64,000 bases of DNA, taken from assembly GCA_025936825.1 (NCBI GenBank), contig JAICSO010000009.1, positions 62,001-126,000 of the forward strand, read 5' to 3'. A program made the position numbers and the translations under genes. Of this stretch, positions 55,362 through 64,000 are shown one piece after another (the first letter of the stretch is position 1; every line of letters starts with the position of its first letter). The stretch comes from Terriglobales bacterium. GTDB lineage: Bacteria; Acidobacteriota; Terriglobia; Terriglobales; Acidobacteriaceae. The notes beneath the pieces were generated by a model. It saw only the letters and a program-made list of their open reading frames with translations. It searched no databases and was not told the DNA's origin.

Positions 55362-55380
55362 TAAACTTGTTCCTTTCGGC

Positions 55381-55441
55381 AAAAAAGAAAACCGCCTGCT
55401 CAACAGAGAGAGGTCTTCCTATCTCTCCATTCAGCAGGCGG
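55381..55441 (-). terminator. Intrinsic terminator / attenuator before the DUF927 unit
   Basis: Stem CCGCCTGCT/AGCAGGCGG (55441-55433 with 55400-55392) with an inner GAGAGA/TCTCTC stem, then TTTTCTTTTTT. The T run ends only 20 bases before the ATG of the 62-residue gene and directly before its ribosome site, which is the geometry of a transcription attenuator. Confidence 0.8.
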
Positions 55442-55740
55442 CTAACTCGCGGCCCGACGCTGGCCAAGCGTCTTAATATCCGGAACGTGTACCTTTGCCT
55501 TGCGGCGTTATTGAAGCGTCCTTGCCTTCAGCGGCCTCGGTTCCGGCGGTCTTTTCACCGAATCAAGCCTTAAATTGTTAAGCCGACCTTCAAGCCTGAA
55601 GCTGGGCTCACCTACTTAGATGCTTTCCTCAGTAAGAAAGTTTCAATGTTGCGGCTTTGCACGAGCCTGCTCGCCGCGGCTTTCTGGCCATCGGCTTATT
55701 CGGACAGCTCCGAGATTCAGACAGTCATGGCGATAATTAC
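55381..55740 (-). ncRNA. Structured leader RNA of the DUF927 unit (candidate)
   Basis: About 360 bases between a TAATTAT box near 55735 (possible -10) and a strong terminator. Stems on the minus strand include GCGGC/GCCGC with inner GAGC/CTCG (55651-55680), CTTCA/TGAAG (55588-55601), CTTAA/TTAAG just downstream, CGGT/ACCG, and GACGCT/AGCGTC (55456-55472). There is no convincing open frame. No known RNA family was recognised; RNase P, tmRNA and rRNA do not fit. It lies head-on to the GmrSD gene. Confidence 0.45.
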
Positions 55741-55920
55741 ACTGGATACGTTAGAGCGTGACAGAACGATGCGGAAGCTCGATTCACTTTGCAGCGGTTG
55801 GATTTAGGGAGCACCTTCGGTAGTACACCGGCGGTGGGACTGTGTTCCCGACGGGCGGCAAACAATGTTATTGTGGCCTCAGTTTAAACCGCGCTAGCCA
55901 AATGGGGAGGGAATGCACCG

Positions 55921-57620
55921 ATGAAGATCACTTGTTTAGAAAAAGAGGTTGGCCAGCTCCTCAGCGAAGCCTATTACAAGATTCCGAGGTTCCAGCGGCC
56001 TTACTCATGGGACCACGTCAACGTCGAAGAATTTTGGGGTGATGCAGTCGTTGAGAGTGAGAGTGACTACTTCATCGGAAATTTCGTGGTTTACGACGAT
56101 AAGGGAATACAGGGAGTTGTTGACGGTCAGCAGCGGCTTACTACGATAACTCTGCTCCTGTGTGCGCTACGAGATGTTTTTCACGAACAGGGCGAGGAGA
56201 AGCTCGCGCAGGGGCTCCACGGCCTTATTGAAAGGCCGAATATCAAGGCTGAGAAATATTACGTTCTCCAGAGCGAAACCTCATATCCCTATTTTCAGGA
56301 GCATATTCAAAAATTCTTGGGAAACCAGGGGTTCCTGCCGAGGTCGGGCCAGAGGAGGAACTTCTGAAAGATGCCTTCGACTACTTGCGAGAAAAGTTGG
56401 ATGCCACCGTTCACGGTATCAAAAGTCTTCCTAGTCTTTCCGGCCAAAAGAAGAGCGAGCGCATAAAGGAGGAGCTGTCGAAGATTAGAGATAAGGTGTT
56501 GGCTCTCAAATTGATCTTCACAGCCCTGGACAACGATGATGATGCATACATCATCTTCGAAACCTTAAACACGCGAGGGAAGGATCTCACGCTTTCTGAT
56601 CTTGTTAAGAGCCATCTTTCCCGATTAATGAAGCCTTCAAACAAAGGGGTGGACCTGGCAAAAGACAAGTGGGCCACAATCAACGAAACTTTTGAGGAAT
56701 CGCAAGCTGACCTCAGCGTCTCCACGTTCATACATCATTACTGGCTCTCGCGTTACGACTACACGACAGAAAAGAAGCTCTACAAGGCCCTGAGAAAGCA
56801 GATCAAGAAGGACAATGCAACGGCTTTTCTAGACGATTTAGTTCTTGAGAGTGGCCTCTATAGAGCGATTCATGAACCTGTATACAGGAATTGGAAAAAG
56901 GAAGAGTTTGAAATTCGGGACTCACTGGCAGCCATGAACCTTTTTCGCATAAAGCAGCAGCTGCCAATGGTGCTCGCAGTCATGCGGCATCTTGAAGACG
57001 GCACCCTTAAGATCAAACATGCAACGAATGTTCTGAAAGCAATTGAAAATTTTCATTTCGCATTTACAGCTGTCGCGTCACAACGTTCGTCTGGTGGAAT
57101 TTCCTTTATGTATGCCTCGAACGCAAGGAACCTGTATTGCTCAAAAGGCACAAAAAAAGTGTCGTTGTTAAAGCAGTTTAGAAAAAAACTCGCAAGTAGA
57201 CGCCCTCCCGTCGCGGAATTTGAGGCAAGATTTCTCGAGTTGAAGTATTCAACAGTATTCACAAAGCAGAAGCCTTTAATTAAGTACATCCTCTCCAAGA
57301 TCTACGAACGGAATTCCCCTGGCCTGGCGATCGATCCCGAAAAAATGACGATCGAACACTTGGTCCCTGAAAGCCCAACCAAAGGGCCGGTGCTTGCAGA
57401 CGAACACATTGCGTCGATCGGAAACCTGATCTTGGTCACGCCGAAGATTAATCAGAAGCTGGCAAATAGGCCGTTTAACGATAAAAAGGCAATTTTAAAG
57501 TCATGCAACGTGTGGGTCGATGATGTCATTATGAACGCACACACATGGGGAACCAACGAAATACAGAAAAGAGCCACGCTTCTTGCCCATGAGGCCTTCA
57601 ATAATGTCTGGCCACTGTGA
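55921..57620 (+). pseudogene. GmrSD-type (DUF262/DUF1524) type IV restriction gene with -1 frame break
   Basis: Type IV enzymes of this group cut modified (glucosylated or otherwise hypermodified) phage DNA, using a DUF262 NTPase-like domain and a DUF1524 HNH nuclease. The first frame from ATG 55921 (GGGAGGG nine bases upstream) has YYKIPRFQRPYSW and VVDGQQRLTTITLL and ends at 56367. The -1 frame runs on (VPAEVGPEEELLKDAFDYL to the stop at 57620) with the HNH part MTIEHLVPESPTKG and GNLILVTPKINQKL. One backward step at GGGAAAC (56319-56325) restores a 566-residue protein. Whether this is decay, error or programmed slippage is open. Confidence 0.8.
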
Positions 57621-57715
57621 TTGCCATCAGTGATGGGGTACTGTAGATCAGAAAAGCTGCGCCGCATACCTCCGCTGCACAGACGCGTCCACCGTGGGGA
57701 TCGCGTGCTCCACGG

Positions 57716-57823
57716 TTAAATTCCGCAACCAACGCCTGGGCCGCGCTCGGCTTGCCGAAGCATCTCACCGGAGTCGACGTTTTCCGCGAACTTATCCAGG
57801 CTGGCTTGATCCGGTTGGTCCAT
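57716..57823 (-). CDS. Possible 35-residue protein
   Basis: ATG 57823 with GGAGG seven bases upstream; the product is MDQPDQASLDKFAENVDSGE followed by MLRQAERGPG. Could be a gene remnant. Low confidence. Confidence 0.3.
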   Translation of the reverse strand: MDQPDQASLDKFAENVDSGEMLRQAERGPGVGCGI

Positions 57824-57911
57824 ATGGCGCCTCCGCCGCAATCTTACTCCGCGACAACGTTTCGGAATAGATGCGACCGCAAATGACGATTGGAGGCCTA
57901 TCATATGTCGT

Positions 57912-58010
57912 TCACAGACGGGCGTTCTTTCTGATCCAAGCTAATTCTGCACAGATGCGGACGAGCAGGACGATGATCACGGCCAGAGCGAATCCGAGTA
58001 AGCGTGTCAT
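57912..58010 (-). CDS. Possible 32-residue single-helix membrane protein
   Basis: ATG 58010 with GGAGG about ten bases upstream. The product has a membrane helix (LLGFALAVIIVLLVRICAEL) and a basic tail (RKNARL). The same GGAGGCGCCA leader precedes the next short frame. The gap 57621-58056 holds only these two candidates. Confidence 0.42.
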   Translation of the reverse strand: MTRLLGFALAVIIVLLVRICAELAWIRKNARL

Positions 58011-58056
58011 GCGACTGGCGCCTCCATTCTGACCAGTGATACCTTTCGCGTGGCAC

Positions 58057-59052
58057 TCACTGAAGCACTCCTGAAGTCATAACGTGACCGAACAAATGGA
58101 TCTCCGCAAGTTCGTACGCGCGAATGCTCACGCTATCCAACGCCGGATCAAAATCGCTCGCTTGTAGAAGCGCCCGTTTGGCTGCCTTGAAGTCAGTGTA
58201 AGCCTCCACGCCGTCCTCTTCGACGCGTTGTTTGTAGCGCTCCAGCAGAAGATTCGAGATCCGCTCGACTTCGGCCTCTAAATTGTTCGATGGCTGGCTA
58301 AGCGGTGTCTCGGAAACTGGAATGTCGTACAGCTCATCCGGCACTGAGGACGCGATGTCTGGGAGCAATGGAACGCCGGTCTCGTCGCGCGGCCGACGTT
58401 TCAGTGCCTGCTTGCCTTCGAACGGGTTGCCGACGATCTCGCGCAGTGCATGTGCTTGCCCAGCGAGCGTCGCCAGCTTCAGCGCTTCGAGTTCGGCCTG
58501 TAGCACCTGGGAGAGCGCGTCAGCACCCGAGGTCCACTTTAGCTTCTCTGCGCCAGTCTCCAGAGCTAGGTCTATGACCGCGCTGATGTGATGCCGGCTT
58601 GCCTGTCGCGCCGCATTTATGGCGATGTGTTCAGAAGTTGCGAAGCAGCACAGCTGTGCAGATGCACCTGGAATGTGCCGTGACAATGCCCTTGCTGCAC
58701 CGGCACCGCCGCCGCTCGCGCCCTCCCGAGCAAGGGCCACGTCTTGAGCCGATGACCTGCCGCGCGCGAACGCTTCGGCTGAGTCGACCACGCGCACCGT
58801 GGCCGGATGAACCTTTAGAACTTTCAGACAGGCTCGAGCACACCAGCATGCAAACAGGCGGAGACTCGCGTCTGAGTCGTTCGGGATCCGACCGAGCTGC
58901 CAGGCCGATTCGAGCGTCCACAGCATCCAATCGCTGCGCTCGCACAGATCCCAGGCGTGCTCCAAACTCCTGTGCAGCTTCAGGAACCCAATTACCTCTC
59001 CGCGATTGATGCCGGTCTCGATGGACGCCTCCGAAGGGCGACAGTGGAACAT
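58057..59052 (-). CDS. Protein of unknown function with Cys/Ala-rich helical domain
   Basis: 331 residues, soluble. Residues about 35-100 (WTLESAWQLGRI, SLRLFACWCARACLKVLKVH, VVDSAEAFARGRSSA) match a pattern common in proteins of unknown function of Planctomycetota and Acidobacteriota (LRLFACxCxR, then VExAExxAxG). The middle is Ala/Gly-rich, the end helical (NLEAEVERISNLLLERYKQR). Lies convergent with the GmrSD gene and divergent from the restriction operon. Confidence 0.55.
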   Translation of the reverse strand: MFHCRPSEASIETGINRGEVIGFLKLHRSLEHAWDLCERSDWMLWTLESAWQLGRIPNDSDASLRLFACWCARACLKVLKVHPATVRVVDSAEAFARGRSSAQDVALAREGASGGGAGAARALSRHIPGASAQLCCFATSEHIAINAARQASRHHISAVIDLALETGAEKLKWTSGADALSQVLQAELEALKLATLAGQAHALREIVGNPFEGKQALKRRPRDETGVPLLPDIASSVPDELYDIPVSETPLSQPSNNLEAEVERISNLLLERYKQRVEEDGVEAYTDFKAAKRALLQASDFDPALDSVSIRAYELAEIHLFGHVMTSGVLQ

Positions 59053-59262
59053 TCAGGGCTTGTAGCTGATCAGCCGGAATTGCAGTTTCACGGTTTGATC
59101 GTGCTACGAATAGGGGCTATGACCAAGTGACGGAAGTAACGAATCCGATCCTCGAGCGCACCCTAAGCTGCGTGCCACGAGGCGGATAGCGTCAGCCCAG
59201 TATAATCTGGCCCAGCTAATCTGCTCGTGGTGCTCCTGCTCGTATCCCTTTAAAACCTGGAC

Positions 59263-59481
59263 GTGGACGATGCCGCCTTCTTTCGCGCCCTGGGCAAACG
59301 TGTGCGCGAGCTACGTAAGCGTAAGCGTTGGTCGCAGGAGGACATGATCGAGCACGGATTCTCTGCGCGGCACTGGCAGCAAATCGAGGCTGGTCGGCCG
59401 ATTACTGTCAAGACACTACTGAAAATCAGCAAAACGTTCCAGGTGCCGCTTATTCGCCTTCTGCGAGGACTTGATCGCTAG
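59263..59481 (+). CDS. XRE-family HTH protein, likely control gene of the R-M operon
   Basis: 72 residues, almost only a Cro/C1-type HTH: LGKRVRELRKRKRWSQEDMI, then ARHWQQIEAGRPITVKTLLK. GTG start. It lies 78 bases before hsdM on the same strand, as control (C) proteins often do in restriction-modification systems. It probably times expression of the system; its operator is not obvious. Confidence 0.78.
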   Translation: MDDAAFFRALGKRVRELRKRKRWSQEDMIEHGFSARHWQQIEAGRPITVKTLLKISKTFQVPLIRLLRGLDR

Positions 59482-59559
59482 ATAGGTATTCCATTTTCCA
59501 ATCCTGCCGCCGCCGTATCTGGGGTATAGTTCTGAGTACTTCCCCACCTTTGAATTCCT

Positions 59560-61101
59560 ATGCTTACAGGCGAGATTCGCAATCAAATTGATCGCATCTG
59601 GGACGCGTTCTGGTCGGGCGGAATTTCCAACCCGCTCGAGGTAATAGAACAGATCACGTACCTGTTGTTCCTCAAGCGGCTAGATGAGCTGGAGACGGCC
59701 GAAGAACTGAAGGTCACCCGCGACAGGAAAGCCACGCAGAAGCAGTTCTTTCCGGAGGGCAAAGACGGCCGCAAGCGCTCGTATCAAGATTTCCGCTGGC
59801 ACAAGTTCAAGAACTTCGAGCCGCGCGACATGTACACCGTTGTCAGCGAGCACGTCTTTCCCTGGCTGCGGACCTTGGGCGGGAATGGCACTACCTATTC
59901 GAAGCACATGGACGGCGCGCGGTTCACGATCCCCACGCCGGCCCTGCTCGCAAAGGTTGTGGACATGATCGACAAGGTGCCGATGGAGGACCGAGACACC
60001 AAGGGCGATTTGTATGAGTACATGCTGGGCAAGATTGCCGCGGCAGGACAGAATGGGCAGTTCCGCACGCCGCGCCACATCATCCGACTTATGGTCGAGA
60101 TGGTTGAGCCCGAGCCGAAGGATGTTGTTTGTGATCCCGCCTGCGGCAGTTGCGGCTTCCTCGTGGCCGTCGGCGAGTCGCTCCGTGAGCGGCATCCTGA
60201 AGTGCTTACCAATCCAAAGCTGCGCGAGCACTTCCACCACAAGCTCTTTCACGGCTTCGATTTCGACAACACGATGCTGCGTATCGGCAGCATGAACATG
60301 CTGCTGCACGGTGTTGAAAGCCCAGACATTGTGTATCGTGACTCGCTCTCCCAGGAACATGCCGGCGAGGACGAGGGGTACACCCTAGTGTTAGCGAACC
60401 CGCCTTTCGCTGGATCGCTCGATTACGAAAGCTGCGCTAAGGACTTGCAGCAGGTAGTGAAGACGAAGAAAACGGAGTTGCTCTTCCTGGCGCTCTTTTT
60501 GCGCCTGCTTAAACCAGGCGGACGCGCTGCAGTGATCGTGCCGGACGGCGTGCTGTTCGGATCGAGCAATGCACACAAGACGCTGCGCCGGATTTTCGTC
60601 GAGGATCAAAAACTCGATGCAGTGATTTCACTGCCCAGCGGCGTGTTCAGGCCGTATGCAGGCGTCTCAACCGCGGTCTTGGTATTGACCAAGACGAACT
60701 CCGGCGGCACGGACTACGTGTGGTTTTACGACGTGCACGCCGATGGCTGGTCACTCGATGACAAGCGCACGGCGTTGTTGAGCGACGAAAAGCTCGGGCC
60801 GTTGTCAAAGGCTAAGCTCACGGAGGAAGAGCACGCGAAGAACAACTTGCCCGATGTTTTCGGACGCTGGAAAGACCGCGACGGTAAAGAACGCAAACGC
60901 CCTCGTACCGCCCAGAGTTTCTGTGTGCCTAAAAACGAAATCGCTGCACAGGGCTACGACCTGAGCTTGAACCGCTATAAAGAGGTCCTCCACGAAGAAG
61001 TAGAGCACCGTCCACCGAGGGAGATACTGGCGGAACTCGTAAACCTGGAATACCAGATTCAGCAAGGCTTGAGCGATCTGGAGGCAATCTTACGTGCTTG
61101 A
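59560..61101 (+). CDS. hsdM: Type I restriction-modification DNA methyltransferase
   Basis: 513 residues. N-terminal helical HsdM domain (about 1-130), then the N6-adenine methyltransferase: AdoMet motif VVCDPACGSCGFLVA (about 190-204) and catalytic ANPPF (about 279-283). Also FDFDNTMLRIGSMNMLLHGV, a family hallmark. It methylates adenine in the target set by HsdS. Its 3' end overlaps hsdS by eight bases. Confidence 0.94.
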   Translation: MLTGEIRNQIDRIWDAFWSGGISNPLEVIEQITYLLFLKRLDELETAEELKVTRDRKATQKQFFPEGKDGRKRSYQDFRWHKFKNFEPRDMYTVVSEHVFPWLRTLGGNGTTYSKHMDGARFTIPTPALLAKVVDMIDKVPMEDRDTKGDLYEYMLGKIAAAGQNGQFRTPRHIIRLMVEMVEPEPKDVVCDPACGSCGFLVAVGESLRERHPEVLTNPKLREHFHHKLFHGFDFDNTMLRIGSMNMLLHGVESPDIVYRDSLSQEHAGEDEGYTLVLANPPFAGSLDYESCAKDLQQVVKTKKTELLFLALFLRLLKPGGRAAVIVPDGVLFGSSNAHKTLRRIFVEDQKLDAVISLPSGVFRPYAGVSTAVLVLTKTNSGGTDYVWFYDVHADGWSLDDKRTALLSDEKLGPLSKAKLTEEEHAKNNLPDVFGRWKDRDGKERKRPRTAQSFCVPKNEIAAQGYDLSLNRYKEVLHEEVEHRPPREILAELVNLEYQIQQGLSDLEAILRA

Positions 61102-62347
61102 ATCGATAGTTCCCTTGGCTGAACTCAACGAAATGTGTAGCCTGATCACCGACGGAACGCATTTCTCGCCGCCCACATCCAGCGCAGGCCAATTCTTATA
61201 CCTAACCTCGAGAAATATAAGACCTGGACTGATCGATTTATCTACAGTGTGCTATGTAACTGAGGAAGTCCATGACAAGATTTACAAGGCCTGCCCAGTT
61301 CTTCCTGGCGATGTCCTTTTTGTAAAAGATGGTGTGAATACTGGAACCGCGGCAGTCAACACCTTAGCCGAACAGTTCTCGATGCTATCGAGTGTCGCTC
61401 TCCTCAGACCTCATGCGGGACAACTAGACGCACGGTATCTAGTGCATTGGCTTAACAGCCCAGCGGGTCGCGCGCACATGATGCGGAATATGTCCGGATC
61501 GGCGATTCGCCGTTTGGTACTGAGAGAGATTCGCCGAGCACAGATCCCGATTCCATCAATCTCGAAGCAGCGGCGCATCGCAGACGTTCTGGACCGAGCA
61601 GAGGCGTTGCGTACCAAGCGCCGAGCCGTCCTCGCCCAGTTCGACGCGCTCGCCCAATCCATCTTCCTCGAGGTCTTCGGCGACCCTATAACGAATCCGC
61701 GAGCTTGGCCTCGTTCTGAGCTCAATGGACTTTGCAGGTCCGCGGAAGGCATAAAGTGTGGCCCGTTCGGCACACAGCTTGCGAAGAGGGAGGTCGGAAC
61801 TGAGGGAGTTCCACTGTGGGGCATCAGGAATGTCAATGCATTGTTTGAGCTTCCCACACACGAATTTTTAAGCGTTGGGACCGCAAAACGTCTTATGCAG
61901 TACTCACTAGAACCTGGCGACATCGTCATGACTCGTAAAGGTACTGTCGGGAACTGCGCGGTCTATCCCGAAAAATTCCCGCTTGGAATAATGCATTCTG
62001 ACTTGCTTCGCATACGTGTAGACCGAGACACATGCGATCCAATATTTCTGAGCCATCAGCTACACTACAGCCGCAACGTGGAACGACAGCTCCTGCTGAT
62101 AAGTGGCGGCGCGGTTATGCCTGGAATTAACGTTACTAAGCTGAAGAGTCTGACGGTGCTCGTACCTCCTCTGCAGCTCCAGCGCAAGTTCGCGCACCAG
62201 GTTCGGGCTTTAGAGAAACTGAAATCGGTGCAGTATGCCTCGTCGCGCGAACTAGACATTCTCTTCGAATCTCTTCAGCACCGCGCCTTTCGAGGAGAGC
62301 TGTTTACTGGGACGCGCGAATGCAGCGTGATCGGAACAACAGCTTAG
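61094..62347 (+). CDS. hsdS: Type I restriction specificity subunit
   Basis: 417 residues with two target-recognition domains (about 5-150 and 205-370), each followed by a conserved helical spacer: KQRRIADVLDRAEALRTKRR and LQLQRKFAHQVRALEKLKSV. The first starts LAELNEMCSLITDGTHFSPP, the second GLCRSAEGIKCGPFGTQLAK. It sets the bipartite DNA target, which cannot be read from the sequence. Translation is probably coupled to hsdM through the overlap. Confidence 0.92.
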   Translation: MLESIVPLAELNEMCSLITDGTHFSPPTSSAGQFLYLTSRNIRPGLIDLSTVCYVTEEVHDKIYKACPVLPGDVLFVKDGVNTGTAAVNTLAEQFSMLSSVALLRPHAGQLDARYLVHWLNSPAGRAHMMRNMSGSAIRRLVLREIRRAQIPIPSISKQRRIADVLDRAEALRTKRRAVLAQFDALAQSIFLEVFGDPITNPRAWPRSELNGLCRSAEGIKCGPFGTQLAKREVGTEGVPLWGIRNVNALFELPTHEFLSVGTAKRLMQYSLEPGDIVMTRKGTVGNCAVYPEKFPLGIMHSDLLRIRVDRDTCDPIFLSHQLHYSRNVERQLLLISGGAVMPGINVTKLKSLTVLVPPLQLQRKFAHQVRALEKLKSVQYASSRELDILFESLQHRAFRGELFTGTRECSVIGTTA

Positions 62348-62356
62348 GGTGAGAGA

Positions 62357-64000
62357 GTGACGACTAACTTCGGTTTCCTTCAACCCGAATGGGCGCAGCT
62401 CTGTGCAGATGCGACAAAAGCCGAAGAGCTGGTTATCCCTGACCCACGCACTGCTTGCTTCTACGCCCGTCGGGCGCTCGAGTCCGTAATTGCCTGGCTG
62501 TACAGAAGCGATGCCGCACTCAAGCTCCCCTACCAGGACAATCTCAGCGCTCTGATCCATGAGCCGACGTTCAAGCAAGCTGTTGGGCCGAAGATCTTTG
62601 TTAAGGCTAAGCTGATTAAGGATCTCGGCAACCTAGCCGAGCACAGCCATAAGCCATTGCAGCAGCTGGACTCGATGACTGCGATGCGTGAGCTGTTCCA
62701 CATCTGCTTCTGGCTCGCACGCACTTACGGCAAGTCTGCACAGCTGGCGGACAGTCTAGCCTTTGATCCGACACTGCTGCCCAAAACCTCTCCGGTCCCG
62801 CCCCAGACGCTCGCTCAGATCCAGCAGCTCGAGTCGCAGCTTGCCGAAAAAGACACTCGATTAACTGAACTATTGACCGGCAAGGCCGCTCTGGACGCCG
62901 ACCTCGAGCGTCTGCGCCTGGAGATCGCCGCGACCAAGAAGCAAAACGAGGCTACACCGGACACACACAACTACTCCGAGGCGGAAACGCGGGACTACTT
63001 CATCGACCTGCTATTGAAGGAAGCTGGCTGGGCGCTCGATAAACCGCAGGATCGTGAGTATCCGGTGACTGGCATGCCCAACGAAAAGGGCGAAGGCTTC
63101 GTTGACTACGTGCTCTGGGGTGATGACGGCAAGCCGCTCGGCCTTGTCGAGGCGAAGCGCACAAAACGAGATGCGCGCGTCGGGCAGCGGCAAGCCGAAC
63201 TCTACGCTGACTGTCTGGAGAAGAAGTTCGGGCAGCGGCCGATCATTTCCTACAGCAACGGATACGAGCACTGGATCTGGGATGACCGCAACTATCCACC
63301 GCGCTCTATGCAGGGTTTCTACACGAAAGATGAGTTGGAGCGGTTGATTCAGCGGCGGAGCACCCGCACCAGCCTCGCTGATACGGATATCGACACCGCT
63401 ATCGTTGAGCGTTTCTATCAGCAGCGCGCAATCCGGCGCATTGGTGAAGCGTTTGACAAGGATCACGAGCGCAAAGCGCTGGTCGTAATGGCTACAGGCG
63501 CCGGCAAGACGCGGACTGTGATTGCGTTATGCGACCTGATGATGCGGTGCAATTGGGTAAAGCGCGTCCTATTCCTCGCCGATCGGATCGCGCTGGTTAA
63601 ACAGACCACAAACGCGTTCAAACGGCACCTGCCGTCGGCCGGTGCAGTGAATGCGCTCGACCACGCCGAACAAATTGGAGATGCGCGGGTTCTGGTTTCC
63701 ACCTACCCGACGATGCTCCGCCTGATCGATGAAACCAAAGACGGCAGGCGGCAATTTGGTCCAGGCCACTTCGATCTAGTGATCATCGACGAGGCCCACC
63801 GCTCCGTTTATCAGAAGTATCGAGCAATCTTCGAGTACTTCGATTCGTTCCTTGTTGGCCTGACAGCCACGCCCAAAGACGAAGTCGATCACAACACGTA
63901 CAGCTTGTTCGAATTGGAAGACGGCGTACCGACTGACGCTTACGGTCTTGACGAGGCGGTCAGAGACAAGTTTCTGGTTCCTCCGAAAGCAGTGTCTGTC
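62357..64000 (+). CDS. hsdR: Type I restriction endonuclease subunit (3' end cut)
   Basis: 548 codons visible from the GTG at 62357; the gene runs off the window. N-terminal DUF4145-like helical region (FYARRALESVIAWLY) and a coiled coil (about 150-200). The PD-(D/E)XK nuclease core lies near 246-268 (VDYVLWGDDGKPLGLVEAKR). The SF2 translocase starts at VMATGAGKTRTVIAL (about 375-390), with DEAH box VIIDEAHRSVY (about 475) and LVGLTATPK. It translocates DNA and cuts unmethylated sequence at a distance. Confidence 0.92.
   Translation, partial: MTTNFGFLQPEWAQLCADATKAEELVIPDPRTACFYARRALESVIAWLYRSDAALKLPYQDNLSALIHEPTFKQAVGPKIFVKAKLIKDLGNLAEHSHKPLQQLDSMTAMRELFHICFWLARTYGKSAQLADSLAFDPTLLPKTSPVPPQTLAQIQQLESQLAEKDTRLTELLTGKAALDADLERLRLEIAATKKQNEATPDTHNYSEAETRDYFIDLLLKEAGWALDKPQDREYPVTGMPNEKGEGFVDYVLWGDDGKPLGLVEAKRTKRDARVGQRQAELYADCLEKKFGQRPIISYSNGYEHWIWDDRNYPPRSMQGFYTKDELERLIQRRSTRTSLADTDIDTAIVERFYQQRAIRRIGEAFDKDHERKALVVMATGAGKTRTVIALCDLMMRCNWVKRVLFLADRIALVKQTTNAFKRHLPSAGAVNALDHAEQIGDARVLVSTYPTMLRLIDETKDGRRQFGPGHFDLVIIDEAHRSVYQKYRAIFEYFDSFLVGLTATPKDEVDHNTYSLFELEDGVPTDAYGLDEAVRDKFLVPPKAVSV

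Noticed and set aside
55606-55627. Minus-strand GAAAGCATCTAAGTA resembling a conserved 23S rRNA stretch
   Set aside because: The flanks do not match the 23S 3' region, and the bases form local hairpins instead. Treated as chance within the leader RNA.
1-64000. CRISPR array, tRNA genes or prophage structural genes
   Set aside because: No regularly spaced repeats, no cloverleaf-like sequence with a TTCGA arm, and no capsid, portal, terminase or integrase gene was recognised.

Overview
The window reads as chromosomal DNA of an Acidobacteriota member (Terriglobia/Koribacter-like). This is inferred from the gene families, the moderately high GC content, the many small zinc-ribbon and basic proteins, the BNR/Asp-box and DUF4397 proteins, and the abundant short palindromic intergenic repeats. 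No rRNA, tRNA or CRISPR array was found. Both ends cut genes: an HtrA-type protease at the left and a type I restriction subunit (hsdR) at the right.

Bases 1-47,400 look like core genome. In order they hold: an HtrA protease, a DUF4397 lipoprotein and a TonB-like protein; a Cus-type copper/silver efflux operon (Cys-rich lipoprotein, TolC-like, CusB-like with a fused C-terminal domain, CusA-like); a KaiC-like double ATPase overlapping a histidine kinase with a degenerate receiver; patatin, Nudix and VIT1/CCC1 genes; two MacB-type permeases with no ATPase; a frameshifted CheY-like regulator; a tldD/tldE pair separated by a nested inverted repeat; acetyl-CoA synthetase; an AraC/GyrI regulator; an AGE-family epimerase behind a coupled 50-codon gene; a nucleotidyltransferase pair; a BNR protein; an HxlR/DinB/AHSA1 cluster; an ECF sigma/anti-sigma pair; pcaB and a pcaD-pcaC fusion of the beta-ketoadipate pathway; a PuuD-like amidase carrying an in-frame palindromic insertion; a GH13 enzyme; a small hydrolase / decayed cupin / SDR cluster; and a type II NADH dehydrogenase.

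Bases 47,500-64,000 look like an accessory island. A 102-bp tandem repeat marks its left side. Then come short unknown genes (PD-(D/E)XK-like, basic repeat protein, HEPN/AbiU2-like), a cluster of GGTCCCA heptamers, a DUF927-like ATPase gene coupled to a 62-residue protein, and a structured leader that ends in a strong intrinsic terminator about 20 bases before that two-gene unit. Divergent from it is a GmrSD-type (DUF262/DUF1524) type IV restriction gene with a -1 frame break at GGGAAAC. The island ends with a complete-looking type I restriction-modification order: XRE regulator, hsdM, hsdS, hsdR (cut).

The best candidate for something undescribed is the 52.6-55.9 kb unit: heptamer cluster, ATPase, small protein and attenuator-like RNA. 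Its layout resembles the replication-control region of a plasmid or phage satellite, but no integrase or partition gene is visible here. The two palindromic elements inside coding frames and the two -1 frame breaks at slippery heptamers are also worth a second look.
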